Below are positions 55,559 to 64,000 of a DNA stretch of 64,000 bases, in pieces. Position 1 is the first letter of the stretch. Every line of letters begins with the position of its first letter. The stretch comes from Nematopogon swammerdamellus. Its lineage: Eukaryota > Arthropoda > Insecta > Lepidoptera > Adelidae. The notes beneath the pieces were generated by a model, which saw nothing but the letters and a program-made list of their open reading frames with translations, did not search any database and was not told the DNA's origin. The position numbers and the translations under genes are program-made. The stretch lies in the NCBI GenBank assembly GCA_946902875.1, contig OX336351.1, positions 1,364,001-1,428,000 on the forward strand. The letters run 5' to 3'.

Positions 55559-56640
55559 TTGCAAAAAAATAGCTAAAAATTTTTCACTTCAAAGAGCTCG
55601 GAATTTTGAGTGAGAACTAGAATATTTTTACAATGATTGAAAAGATATCTTAATGCATGAAATTGTTCATCGAGTTCTTTTTCAATAAAGCGTTTCTGTT
55701 TTGAGATATTTAAGGAAAACTGGAAAAACTCAATAAGCGCTCCTTGCTCTCTCTTATTCGTCTTGCAGTAAAAACCCTGTTTAGCAATATGGATCCATAA
55801 CGGCGTATACTAGAGTTGGTTTGTCTTGCTTTCGGTAGTTACGTCTGTCTTCTCTTACGGGATCATAAGTGCTCTTAGTGCATGATTGTCGTGTCTTTAC
55901 CCTCAGTTATTACGTGTACTGGCGTGTTTTACTAAAAGTTAGAGCTAATGACAACTACTTTGTGCTCTATTCTCCATGGACGGCGGAAAGAGATAAAAGT
56001 CTTGTCGTCAAAACTTTATTTTCGGCTTTTAAGAGTACGTAATACCACAGCGCAAATTATAATTTCGCCCCCATTTCTCCCCACCATGTCACTCTCTATC
56101 TCGCTCGCACACTATTAGCGCTTTCGCTTTAGCAGCGATTTTGTTAGGGTGAACTGAATATAAGTGTACTATTAGTCGGACGGGTAAAGAAAGAAAATGA
56201 TCAAATCTTATAGTATTTTACTCAACTTTATCATATGTGTTTTTTATTTTTACCTAATTTAAAAATTTAAATGTACCTAATTCTTATTTTAATCGATTTA
56301 CTAAGTAATTTGACAATTCTATTGATGCTACCTATTTTAATCTTGAATTTTAATTTATTTTAATTTTATTTTAATTTGAATTTTTTTATATTGACATAAT
56401 TGAATTTATAACCTTTGACAATTCTATTGATGCGAAGTATTTTAATTTAGCTCTAGTTTTAATTGCCTTTCATGCACAAAACTGTTTTTTTTTTCTGTAT
56501 TCTTATAATTTTTAGTTATGTACCTATGTTATTGCTTAGGCTAAAATTATTAGTCCCTTGCCATGGCTAGACCCAGACAGTTTCAATTGTAAATTTGGTA
56601 AACTAAAATGTGACGAACTCAAGTGTACCGATGGTACCTA
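55559..56640. other. no gene recognised
   Basis: AT-rich, with runs of TTTTAATTTTAATTT near 56330-56400. Confidence 0.4.
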
Positions 56641-56699
56641 AGATGGAAATGAATAAATGAAATGAAATATTCTTTATTTAATATTTTAAAAATTTCTAT

Positions 56700-57140
56700 T
56701 AATTTTACATATGTTATACAGAAGTAATAAAAATACACAAAATTAATACAAAAATTAAAAACGGTAATACCGCCGGCGGCGGGATACAAGCCTCCAAGCG
56801 CGCCGGCGGGTGCAGGCCGTGGCTACGGAGCTCTCCGAGACGACGCGAGACAAGCTTCGAGCGATGGGTGGTGGTACTAGACACGTAGGCCAACACCACC
56901 CCATCTCGGAGAGCTCCGTATCCGCCGGACTGCACGGCGACATCGTCGCGCAGCTCTTTCACATATCTCGTTCTTCGCGCGCGCATCGCCTCACAGCTGC
57001 ACTGCACCACCGGTAGCAGGGGCACTAGATAGAACGCAAGGTCCCGATGACCCCAAGCTGGCCGGTGGTGGACGTCGTCCTCGCCGTAGTTCTTGTAGCT
57101 CGGCCGACGTCAACGCTCCATCTTCGTCGTCGATGATATG
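56700..57140 (-). other. GC-rich coding-like island of unknown origin
   Basis: The longest minus-strand frame extends open upstream of its first Met (57025): RPAWGHRDLAFYLVPLLPV, then RARRTRYVKELRDDVAVQ, and ends in the hydrophobic VLPFLIFVLILCIFITSV at 56714. CGGAGCTCTCCGAGA at 56827 is perfectly inverted at 56912. The AT-rich 3' side (56640-56760) resembles LINE tails, so it may be the end of an unrecognised mobile ORF. No function assigned. Confidence 0.35.
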
Positions 57141-58159
57141 CACCGATGGCGTAATATTTATTATTACAGTGTTATTGTTACAGTATTCTTCATATAGGGC
57201 AGGATCATGCGAAGCAATGTGAGGTATTACAGACTCTTAACAGTACTCAGTAATATTTAACATTTAATATTAATAGCCCTAAAAGTTCCAATTAAATAAG
57301 TGAACTTACATTATGTGCTATTTACGGAACTCTGAGACCTTCTGCTCCTACAGAAGTCTTACATTATATATTTTCAGGAATCAATCAGAAGTATATAATA
57401 TAGTAAGTATATATTACGCTGGGCGTTCTTGATTAAAACCAATTTTCGCTGCCCAAACATAGTTTATTCTTCTAAAAAATCACTAAATGCAAATCAACGT
57501 CTCACTACTTTCGACATATTTTCCGAATTGACACTCCTTACAGTAGAAAACTTTCAAATCTTTTTTTCTACATTCTTAACAGCTGAAGAAATTGACATTC
57601 TTTTCTAATAAAGTCAAATACAATAATATGTGGACTGAATTTCTTTCAGACACAGATTATAAACAACACACTGTGTATAAACCACAGTACAATATATAGC
57701 TAAAAGGTCACAATGAAATCCTATTTACGAATCTTATTTCTATATTGAGAGACAGCGTGGGAATCATAGTTGGTTGGGTATCTACTATTTGACCTAAATG
57801 AATTGGGACACAAAGGCTCAGATTTATTAACGTATACGAGAATAACCTTTCACTGGTTATAATAAGCATGACTGGAAGAAATCACTTAAAGTGATTAGTC
57901 CGCCTTTTCACGCTACTGTTCTCTGGTTTCTGTGTGAAGTATTGTTATTTTATTTTATTTTAAAAAACCAACAGCTATATATAACAAATTTTACAATGAT
58001 ATATTAACTTATAAACTACAGCCAATAATAGGTTTCCAAAATGAGATTAGACAAATTTTGTAAATTTCTATTGCTTTTTTGTATGTTATCTTCTGTTTTC
58101 TGTATCTTTGTTAGAGTTTTTGTGTGAAATAAATTATTTCTATTCTATTCTAACAACCA
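57141..58159. other. no gene recognised; two LINE tail scraps
   Basis: 57865-57905 (GAAGAAATCACTTAAAGTGA, TTAGTCCGCC) and 58100-58150 (AAATAAATTATTTCTATTCT) look like 3' ends of LINEs. Confidence 0.4.
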
Positions 58160-58575
58160 TTTAGGGCTTAAGACGAGACGGAAGTTAACTTACTCCATAC
58201 AAAATCGTCTTTCGCGGTCTAAACCTTATGCCATTTTTACCATTCTTTTTTTTTTTTTTGTAATGAGGACTTTTATTGAGGCTTTTTATTTTTTTAATAT
58301 CTAAAGTGATGTGATGACTCAATAAAGCTTAATGAACTTCATGACATCAAAAAATAAAAAAAAATTTTCGGTCGAAATACAAATTTTTAGCTCCGGTGTT
58401 GTATATTTAATATAAACAAAAACAAGGAAAGAAACGTAGATTGGACTGTCCTTAAGACAAGAAAAACAATATTGTAAAAATCGGATATGGTTTAGGTTTA
58501 ATGTCTTTGGGTTTAGCGAACTAGAAAACATAAATTTTGTGTGGAGAAAGTTTACTTCCGTTTCATCCTAAGTAC
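58160..58575. mobile_element. MITE-like element, copy 2
   Basis: TTAAGACGAGACGGAAGTTA on the left and GTTTACTTCCGTTTCATCC on the right are inverted ends. Inverse of 8525-9030. Confidence 0.65.
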
Positions 58576-58690
58576 ATAATATGTACAATGTGCTAAAGTA
58601 AAATAATTTTAAGGCAAAGTTGCATTCACATTCACACAAAACCCAATTTCTAGTCTAGGTCTAAATGCAATACGAATGTTTGTTTTCCCG

Positions 58691-59012
58691 TACCGTGTGG
58701 AGCCGGTACTTGAAAAGAATAGCCCCACTGCATCACTCTCCGTGCATGTCATAAAAGGCGACTAAGGGATAAGGATAAGTAGCCGTGCATAAGGGCGACA
58801 GGTTAGCCACCTCTCAGCTTCCGCCGCGCGGTCCTTCCACCGAGTCACGCAGCAGGTGGGTCTTCGTGCCTTACTCGCCGCTTGATAGTTATCTTGTCCT
58901 AATACTTTTCTAAACGCGATGGTCGGTGCTGCGCTGTAAATTTCAGAGTTCTTGCAGCACAACACCGATTACGCTGCTTACCCCGATTGCCGGGATACAG
59001 CGTATGGTACGT
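58691..59012 (+). mobile_element. composite SINE, T head + B tail
   Basis: TACCGTGTGGAGCCGGTACT, GGCGACTAAGGGATAAGG and GCAGCACAACACCGATTACG, ending near GCGTATGGTACGTATC. Confidence 0.8.
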
Positions 59013-59310
59013 ATCTACCGTCTAGTTCAGTTACTTTCGCAGAATAAGTAAAAATACAAAATATCTACATCGCCAGCCCTGCTACGGCGACGTCAGCGAG
59101 CTAATCGGGGTCAAGAGACGCTTCGGAGCGAGAAGATCCAATCTTACATTCAATTCTTGACGCGAGCCCGGAGGCCGAGTCGAGCTCGCTTCCGTCGTCG
59201 CGTGTCGCCCGCGTCAATCACATGCCTGGCTACTGTGACTTTTTAAAATTTAACAAGAATCCAGCTCTCGTGCTTGAAAGGAAAATACAATATTATGTTT
59301 TATGTTTTAT
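59013..59310. other. no gene recognised
   Basis: A GC-rich patch at 59085-59215, otherwise unassigned. Confidence 0.4.
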
Positions 59311-59520
59311 TTTTTTATGGAAACTGACACGGTTGGCTACATCACCTACAACATCCGTGATGTCAGCCCATAACACCGGGTGAACTAGGTGCCATTTCAG
59401 TGCTTCCCTTCATTTCATGTCGGCTACACTGAACTGGACGGAAAACACGAACTATTTACATAGCCGTTTCGACTGACGTTTCGTTCAGTGCGGTGGTACC
59501 AACCCGGCCGGAATAAAACC
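59311..59520 (-). mobile_element. SINE A tail, 5'-truncated
   Basis: ATGGAAACTGACACGGTTGG to CCAACCCGGCCGGAATAAAA. Confidence 0.8.
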
Positions 59521-59773
59521 TACATTCCTTTTTGGGATGTTTGTACGGATTCAATTTGCAGAGTATTTTATAGGAAATTGTAATCTTTCCTCTGTACCTT
59601 TTAAGTTCAAACGACATTACTTTTACTCGTACATCTAACAATTGACAGCGTCACCGCCCGCGTTAGAGTCGGACGTAAAGTAATTATTCTTGATTAAATG
59701 TATCGTTAAAATGTATTGTTATTTTAATTATGGTTAAATTAGGAAAAATTTGTTCTTATTGTTAGTTAATTCG

Positions 59774-59823
59774 AAAGAGCTGTCAAATATGTGTATTACC
59801 CTACACACATTTGACAGCTCTTG
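59774..59823. repeat. short hairpin
   Basis: AAGAGCTGTCAAATATGTGT and ACACACATTTGACAGCTCTT pair with one mismatch around an 8-base loop. Confidence 0.85.
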
Positions 59824-59895
59824 ATATTTGAGGTTTAAAATCAGAAACCATATTATAACATTGTAAAATCTGAGCCTGCATTCTTTTCAGTTCAA

Positions 59896-60118
59896 GAACG
59901 TTAAAAGAGGTTGGACGTCGGACTGTCCAATGCTTATATGAGAACCAGCGTCGTCGCCGAGCTCCGCGGGTAGCGGAGGGGACGGCGCGCGCTCTGATTG
60001 GGTGGTATCGGGTGGTATCGCGCTCTGATTGGGTGGTAACGAATGTTATTTGTACGTTTTTACCAATATTGTGTTACGCTGGCGCGGGGAAGGTCCGATG
60101 TCCCTACCTCTAACGCAG
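59896..60118. mobile_element. short MITE related to 1130-2608 and 39060-39262
   Basis: AAAGAGGTTGGACGTCGGAC and GGTCCGATGTCCCTACCTC ends. A GGTGGTATCG segment is locally duplicated inside. Confidence 0.75.
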
Positions 60119-60215
60119 TCGTTTCAGTCATTCTATTTAAGTTACCAGTACGATGGTTATTGTTTTATAATATCATGCAATGAATGTCTGAAATAAATGG
60201 TTTATTTATTTACAT

Positions 60216-60483
60216 AAATAAGTACATAGCGTCACGCCTGTTTCCCGGTGGGGTAGGCAGAGACAACGGATCTCCACGTGCCACGATCCTGACACACCTC
60301 TGCCGCCTCTTCCCCTCTCATTATGTTCTTTATACATGCTCGTCGGTTACGGGTACTACGCACTTGATCCTTTTTGTGCACATGCCCGATCTGGTACGTG
60401 CGTCTAGGGCGACCCTTCCCGATTCTTTCACTCAAATTCGTTCTATGAATTTCTTTCTTTAGTCTCCTGTCTTCTTCCAACAT
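60216..60483 (-). pseudogene. LINE ORF C-terminal fragment
   Basis: Minus strand: RPRRTYQIGHVHKKDQVRST, then MRGEEAAEVCQDRGTWRSVV and SAYPTGKQA with a stop. I recognise this RNRRACxxxxM...VC.DR..WRSVVSAYPTGK ending from lepidopteran LINE ORFs. Broken upstream. Confidence 0.65.
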
Positions 60484-60509
60484 GAGCGAACCACCGAAGC
60501 ATTCTATTC

Positions 60510-60838
60510 TATTCTATTCCCTGCCACCCGTCCTATCTCCGCATGACTCGTCGCAGAGAGACTCAGCACCCTTTTGTTGTTGACATTGGGCTTTTGAGAA
60601 TCAATCGATTCTCTAAATCGTTTCTTTGTCGCACCGCTAGAGTGTGGAGCTGTCTTCCGGCGAGCGTATTTCCTGAATCCTTTAACCTGGGTGTCTAGAC
60701 AGCCTAGCAACAGTCCGCAAATCTGCTGGCATGGCACCTAACTGAGCGTGGTTTCGCGAGGAGAGGTGATTTTGGCTCACTGTCGACTGCACCATTGGTC
60801 TCTCGGCACAGCCACCCATGCTGGTTTACATAAAAAAA
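60510..60838 (+). pseudogene. LINE ORF2 C-terminus and 3' UTR
   Basis: RTARVWSCLPASVFPESFNL is encoded at 60635-60695 (R-VW-LP-VFP-F motif). It is followed by the UTR GGCACCTAACTGAGCGTGG, CACAGCCACCCATGCTGG and an A-run at 60832. Confidence 0.7.
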
Positions 60839-60904
60839 ATCTCTTTTCTCAATCCTTGTCACTATATCTATCACAGCGCTCTCGCACTACACCGTAAGTA
60901 TACC

Positions 60905-61175
60905 TATGATTTTTTTATAGAGAGCGCTACATGTTTAGCCGAGCCATTAATAAGGTGTCTTACGACGCCCATGGATGTTCGGTCGCATGGGGGGTGGGGG
61001 GGGGGGGGGGGGGGGGGGCCTGACTGGAGAGGCCGGCCCTATTGAAGAACTCGGGACTGTAATTGGAGGGAAATACATGCGCAGGGAGAGCGTTCCAGAG
61101 TTTACCAGTTCTGTAGAGGAAGGATCAGCAGAACCGATTGGTACGCTTAGTTCAGCGTGTAAGGATGGAATATCT
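60905..61175 (-). pseudogene. LINE ORF2 C-terminal scrap with a poly-G tract
   Basis: GGGAGAGCGTTCCAGAGTTT and ACCAGTTCTGTAGAGGAAGG are the reverse DNA of the FLHRTGKLWNxLP motif. A G-run of ~30 at 60990-61018 (+) lies where other copies have ordinary sequence. Confidence 0.65.
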
Positions 61176-61184
61176 GTGTATTTG

Positions 61185-61509
61185 TACCGTGTGGGGCCGG
61201 TACTTTAAAAGAATAGCCCCACTGCATCTCTCCCCGTGTATGTCGTAAAAAGCGACTAAGGGATATGACTCACTTCTTATATTACTAGGTGGTAGGGTTT
61301 AACCCGCCCGGATTGGTACCACCGCACTGAATGAAAGGTCGGTCGAAACGGCTATGTAAATAGTTTGTGTTTTCCGTCCAGTTCAGTGTAGCCGGCACGA
61401 CCGAAGGGAAGCACTGACGTGGCACCAAGTTCACCCGGTGTTATGGGCTGACATCACGGATGTTGTAGGTGATGTAGCCAACAGTGTCAGTTTCCATAAA
61501 AAAAAAAAT
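61185..61509 (+). mobile_element. composite SINE, T head + A tail, full length
   Basis: TACCGTGTGGGGCCGGTACT to CAGTTTCCAT and an A-run. Inserted just beside a LINE scrap. Confidence 0.87.
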
Positions 61510-61855
61510 CTGCCCAGATATTCCAATTCGCCTGATTAATTGCATTGATTAATATTTTTACAAGAAAATATTTATACCTCTGCATTAAAACACCGGTGCG
61601 GAGCAACGCGAAAGCCGCTGTACCTGCTGTAAATTAATTCAAAATTAATTTAATTATTGCGAGAACTTTTAACGTTCCACGGTAGCCTAAGAGATCCTTA
61701 ATCACGATAAGTAATGCGGAGGAGCGCATTTAACTTAATTCTTGTAATATCGGGTCGGATTTACTCCGCTCTAAGTAGCGCCCTAGACCGAGAATGGGCT
61801 CCCACGCCCTCAAAATTATATTCAAACTTGGAATATTACACGAACGAGCTCGCGT
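61510..61855. other. no gene recognised
   Basis: Unassigned. Confidence 0.4.
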
Positions 61856-61859
61856 CGGG

Positions 61860-62430
61860 AAAACATTAGCCGCCCATCTTCGCCCCGGCCGCATATTTCC
61901 AAACTCTAGTATGCGAGTTGCTCTGATTGGTCGTTCTCAACTTTGGCGGGAAATATAAATTTCGGAAGTATTTCCGAAAATAAAGTTTTCTTAGGTGGTT
62001 ATAAAAAAATAAGCATAACCTAATTTTAACACCCTAACATTGCTTAAAAAAAAGTAAAACAAAACAAATTTTGGCAAAAGGGACACGAATTTCGGAAGTA
62101 GGTATTTCCGAAAATAAAGTTTTCTTAGGTAGTTATAAAAAAAAATAACCATAACCTAATTTTAACACCCTAACATTGCTTAAAAAAAAGTTAAACAAAA
62201 CAAATTTTGGCAAAAGGGACTCGAATCCATGGCCGAGGCCGAAAAAATAAAAACCCTACACTCTACCACTGAGCCACCAAAGTACATATGCGACCAAACG
62301 AATATCGGATTCAGTACGTTCGCTGGGGGTGCCGGAGGCGGAGCCAGACTCGTCTCTCCACCAATCAGAGCAACTCGCATACTAGACTTTGGATATATGC
62401 GCCCCGGCCCGCGCCCCGCGGCGGCCATCT
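61860..62430. mobile_element. TIR element with an internal 134-bp tandem duplication and tRNA-like sequence
   Basis: CTAGTATGCGAGTTGCTCTG at 61911 is inverted at 62360-62385 (CAGAGCAACTCGCATACTAG). Inside, 61958-62092 and 62093-62229 are direct copies (TTTCGGAAGTATTTCCGAAA, AATTTTGGCAAAAGGGAC). On the minus strand 62210-62282 has A-box-like TGGCTCAGTGG and B-box-like GATTCGAGTCC, but the acceptor stems do not pair, so it is tRNA-derived rather than a tRNA gene. Confidence 0.7.
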
Positions 62431-62664
62431 TAACTCGCCCACTCCCAGTGAAATGACGACTTGGGGAAATTGAAGTGCTCGTGTGATGTGTGTCTTGATC
62501 GCGGAAGTTTGGTGATGAAGCACCTATGGTTAACTGCTTTAGCTGCAGCGCACGCATGCGTACAATCTAACTGTATTCTCTCTCATCTTATCTCATCCTC
62601 TTTCTTTCACATTTCCTTGTTGTAATGTGAGCGTATAATTTCTTCTTAATCAACGCTCTTGAAC

Positions 62665-62990
62665 ATCTCTAACTCTATCTCTATCTCTATCACTATATCT
62701 ATGTCTATCTCTATCTCTATCTCTATCTCTATATCTATCTCTATCTCTATCTCTATCTCTATCTCTATCTCTATCTCTATCTCTATCTCTATCTCTATCT
62801 CTATCTCTATCTCTATCTCTATCTCTATCTCTATCTCTATCTCTATCTCTATCTCTATCTCTATCTCTATCTCTATCTCTATCTCTATCTCTATCTCTAT
62901 CTCTATCTCTATCTCTATCTCTATCTCTATCTCTATCTCTATCTCTATCTCTATCTCTATCTCTATCTCTATCTTTATCTCTATCTCTAC
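62665..62990. repeat. (CTCTAT)n hexamer microsatellite, ~320 bp
   Basis: Nearly pure CTCTAT, with ACTATATCTATG near the start. The Ser-Ile repeat ORF through it is an artefact. Confidence 0.98.
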
Positions 62991-63232
62991 TTCTTTCTCT
63001 CTATTATTTCATCTTCAATTCTCACGCTCAACTCTTTTGCCAACCTACTTACATTCTACTATAATATTATCGAATCTCAAACATCCAAAGGTTGAATGTA
63101 AGAAATCTCTGTAAGGGATAAGTCCGCCTTTGCACCTTATTGTATTTTCTAATGTAATTGTTACTGTTTAATGTTTACTGGAGCAATAAAGAATTTTCTA
63201 TCTATCTTTCTATCTTATAAACGGGCACGTCT
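62991..63232 (+). mobile_element. LINE 3'-end fragment with CTAT tail
   Basis: TCTCAAACATCCAAAGGTTG, CTGTAAGGGATAAGTCCGCC, AATAAAG and CTATCTATCTTTC. Same 3' end as at 50990. Confidence 0.75.
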
Positions 63233-63490
63233 GTCTGTAATGTAGGTATGTTTGAGGTAAACTTCGAAACCACTGAACAGATTTTTGAAACACTGACAGT
63301 GTAAAGAGTAGTTCTTGAGACTCACTATAGGCCATTCGCCATAATAACACGCATTCTGTGAAAATATCGACCGACCACTTATACAGTTCAAAAGATGAAA
63401 GCCCTTTAAAGGTAGGACAGACAGACAGCCGGCGCGGCGTAGGCCCCCAATAGGGCCCCAGACGGATGCGGAACCTTAAAATAGATATAC
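63233..63490 (-). repeat. dispersed repeat
   Basis: Reverse relative of 11800: GACAGACAGACAGCCGGCG, GGGCCCCAGACGGATGCGG and the degenerate GGAACC end. Confidence 0.5.
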
Positions 63491-63529
63491 CTACTATGCC
63501 CAGCATTAACTTCCGAGGCCGAATTGAGT

Positions 63530-63660
63530 TAAGGTAAACGTAAGTAAAGTAAGAAAGCGGGGTGAGGCCAAAGGTCAAGCTGCATTCAGTTAGACGATAT
63601 ACTTTATCGAAAACGCTAAGCCACTAAAGGCGAGGCCGAATGCCGAGCTGCGCTCAAATA
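63530..63660. repeat. two decayed units of the 12.9-14.3 kb foldback repeat
   Basis: GGTGAGGCCAAAGGTCAAGC and GGCGAGGCCGAATGCCGAGC each followed by TGC(A/G)(T/C)TCA resemble the 67-bp unit. Confidence 0.7.
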
Positions 63661-64000
63661 CCTATAAACAGGTATAAACTTTTTGCCATAGAAGCAAATG
63701 TGACCATTTTCTAGTTTGCACAGCGGTAATGTGTAAGCTGTCCGACTTGAAATTCTCTAAATTTAGGGCCGCGCACGCATGTTCTGTACTAGACTGAAAC
63801 CACGGAAAGGCCATGAAACAGTTCCCCAGGCAGCTGCTGTGGGGCTAACTGTGAACCTATAAATCCCCAGCGTATTTGGGTCGCTTACAGATGGATATTA
63901 ACAATTAGTAGCCTTGCGGTTCCTGACGAAGGCTGCAAGCGGAGGGCCAGTGATGCCGATCGTAGGATATGGAATGTTCGTATTTGTGTACGAAAAAATT
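63661..64000. other. no gene recognised
   Basis: Unassigned to the window end. Confidence 0.4.

Noticed and set aside
62659..63114. 151-codon Ser-Ile repeat ORF
   Set aside because: Translation of a (CTCTAT)n microsatellite; no coding context.

Overview
The window is AT-rich, repeat-dense insect DNA, most likely from a moth or butterfly. Three things suggest this: the insect dpr-type exons, the tRNA-like and composite SINEs of the kind common in moths, and a jockey-group LINE whose ORF1 ends in an FP-type domain. Species cannot be fixed from sequence alone.

One host gene is recognisable, on the + strand. It is the 3' part of a dpr-family gene, encoding a two-Ig cell-surface protein that binds DIP partners in neurons. 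Exons lie at 7948-8088, 16813-16906, 22066-22259, 24021-24126 and 42355-42521. All splice phases agree (0, 1, 0, 1). The 5' end (signal peptide and first Ig1 cysteine) lies upstream of the window. A further tiny exon at 45698-45734 is possible. Introns of 1.8-18 kb hold most of the window.

The most unusual feature is that two different 3' splice sites of this gene have been amplified in tandem together with the start of their exons. Before the last exon, a 104-bp minisatellite (about 40.74-42.35 kb) carries 15 decoy acceptors, and nearly every unit stops 19 codons in, before the hydrophobic C-terminal tail. Before the second-Ig exon at 24021, a ~130-bp unit is present three times; one extra acceptor is intact and the other is damaged.

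Region by region. 0-7.9 kb: SINEs, a reverse-transcriptase scrap, a TIR element and a 113-118-bp tandem array. 8.1-16.8 kb (intron): nested hAT-like elements and two large foldback (inverted-repeat) structures. 16.9-22 kb (intron): a 100-bp tandem array and a hAT remnant with an exact 8-bp target duplication. 22.3-24 kb (intron): head-to-head SINEs and the decoy acceptor array. 24.1-42.3 kb (intron): LINE remnants, a hexamer microsatellite, a near-complete LINE, a 66-bp minisatellite, a three-level nest of transposons and the decoy array. 42.6-64 kb: no convincing host gene; MITE-like hairpins, LINE 3' ends, SINEs and a long CTCTAT microsatellite.

Three SINE modules recur: a tRNA-like head (here called R), a second head beginning TACCGTGTGGGG (T), and two alternative tails (A, ending CAGTTTCCATAAAA, and B, ending near GTGTGATATGTATG). 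They occur as R-A, T-A and T-B. I call a third, related family C.
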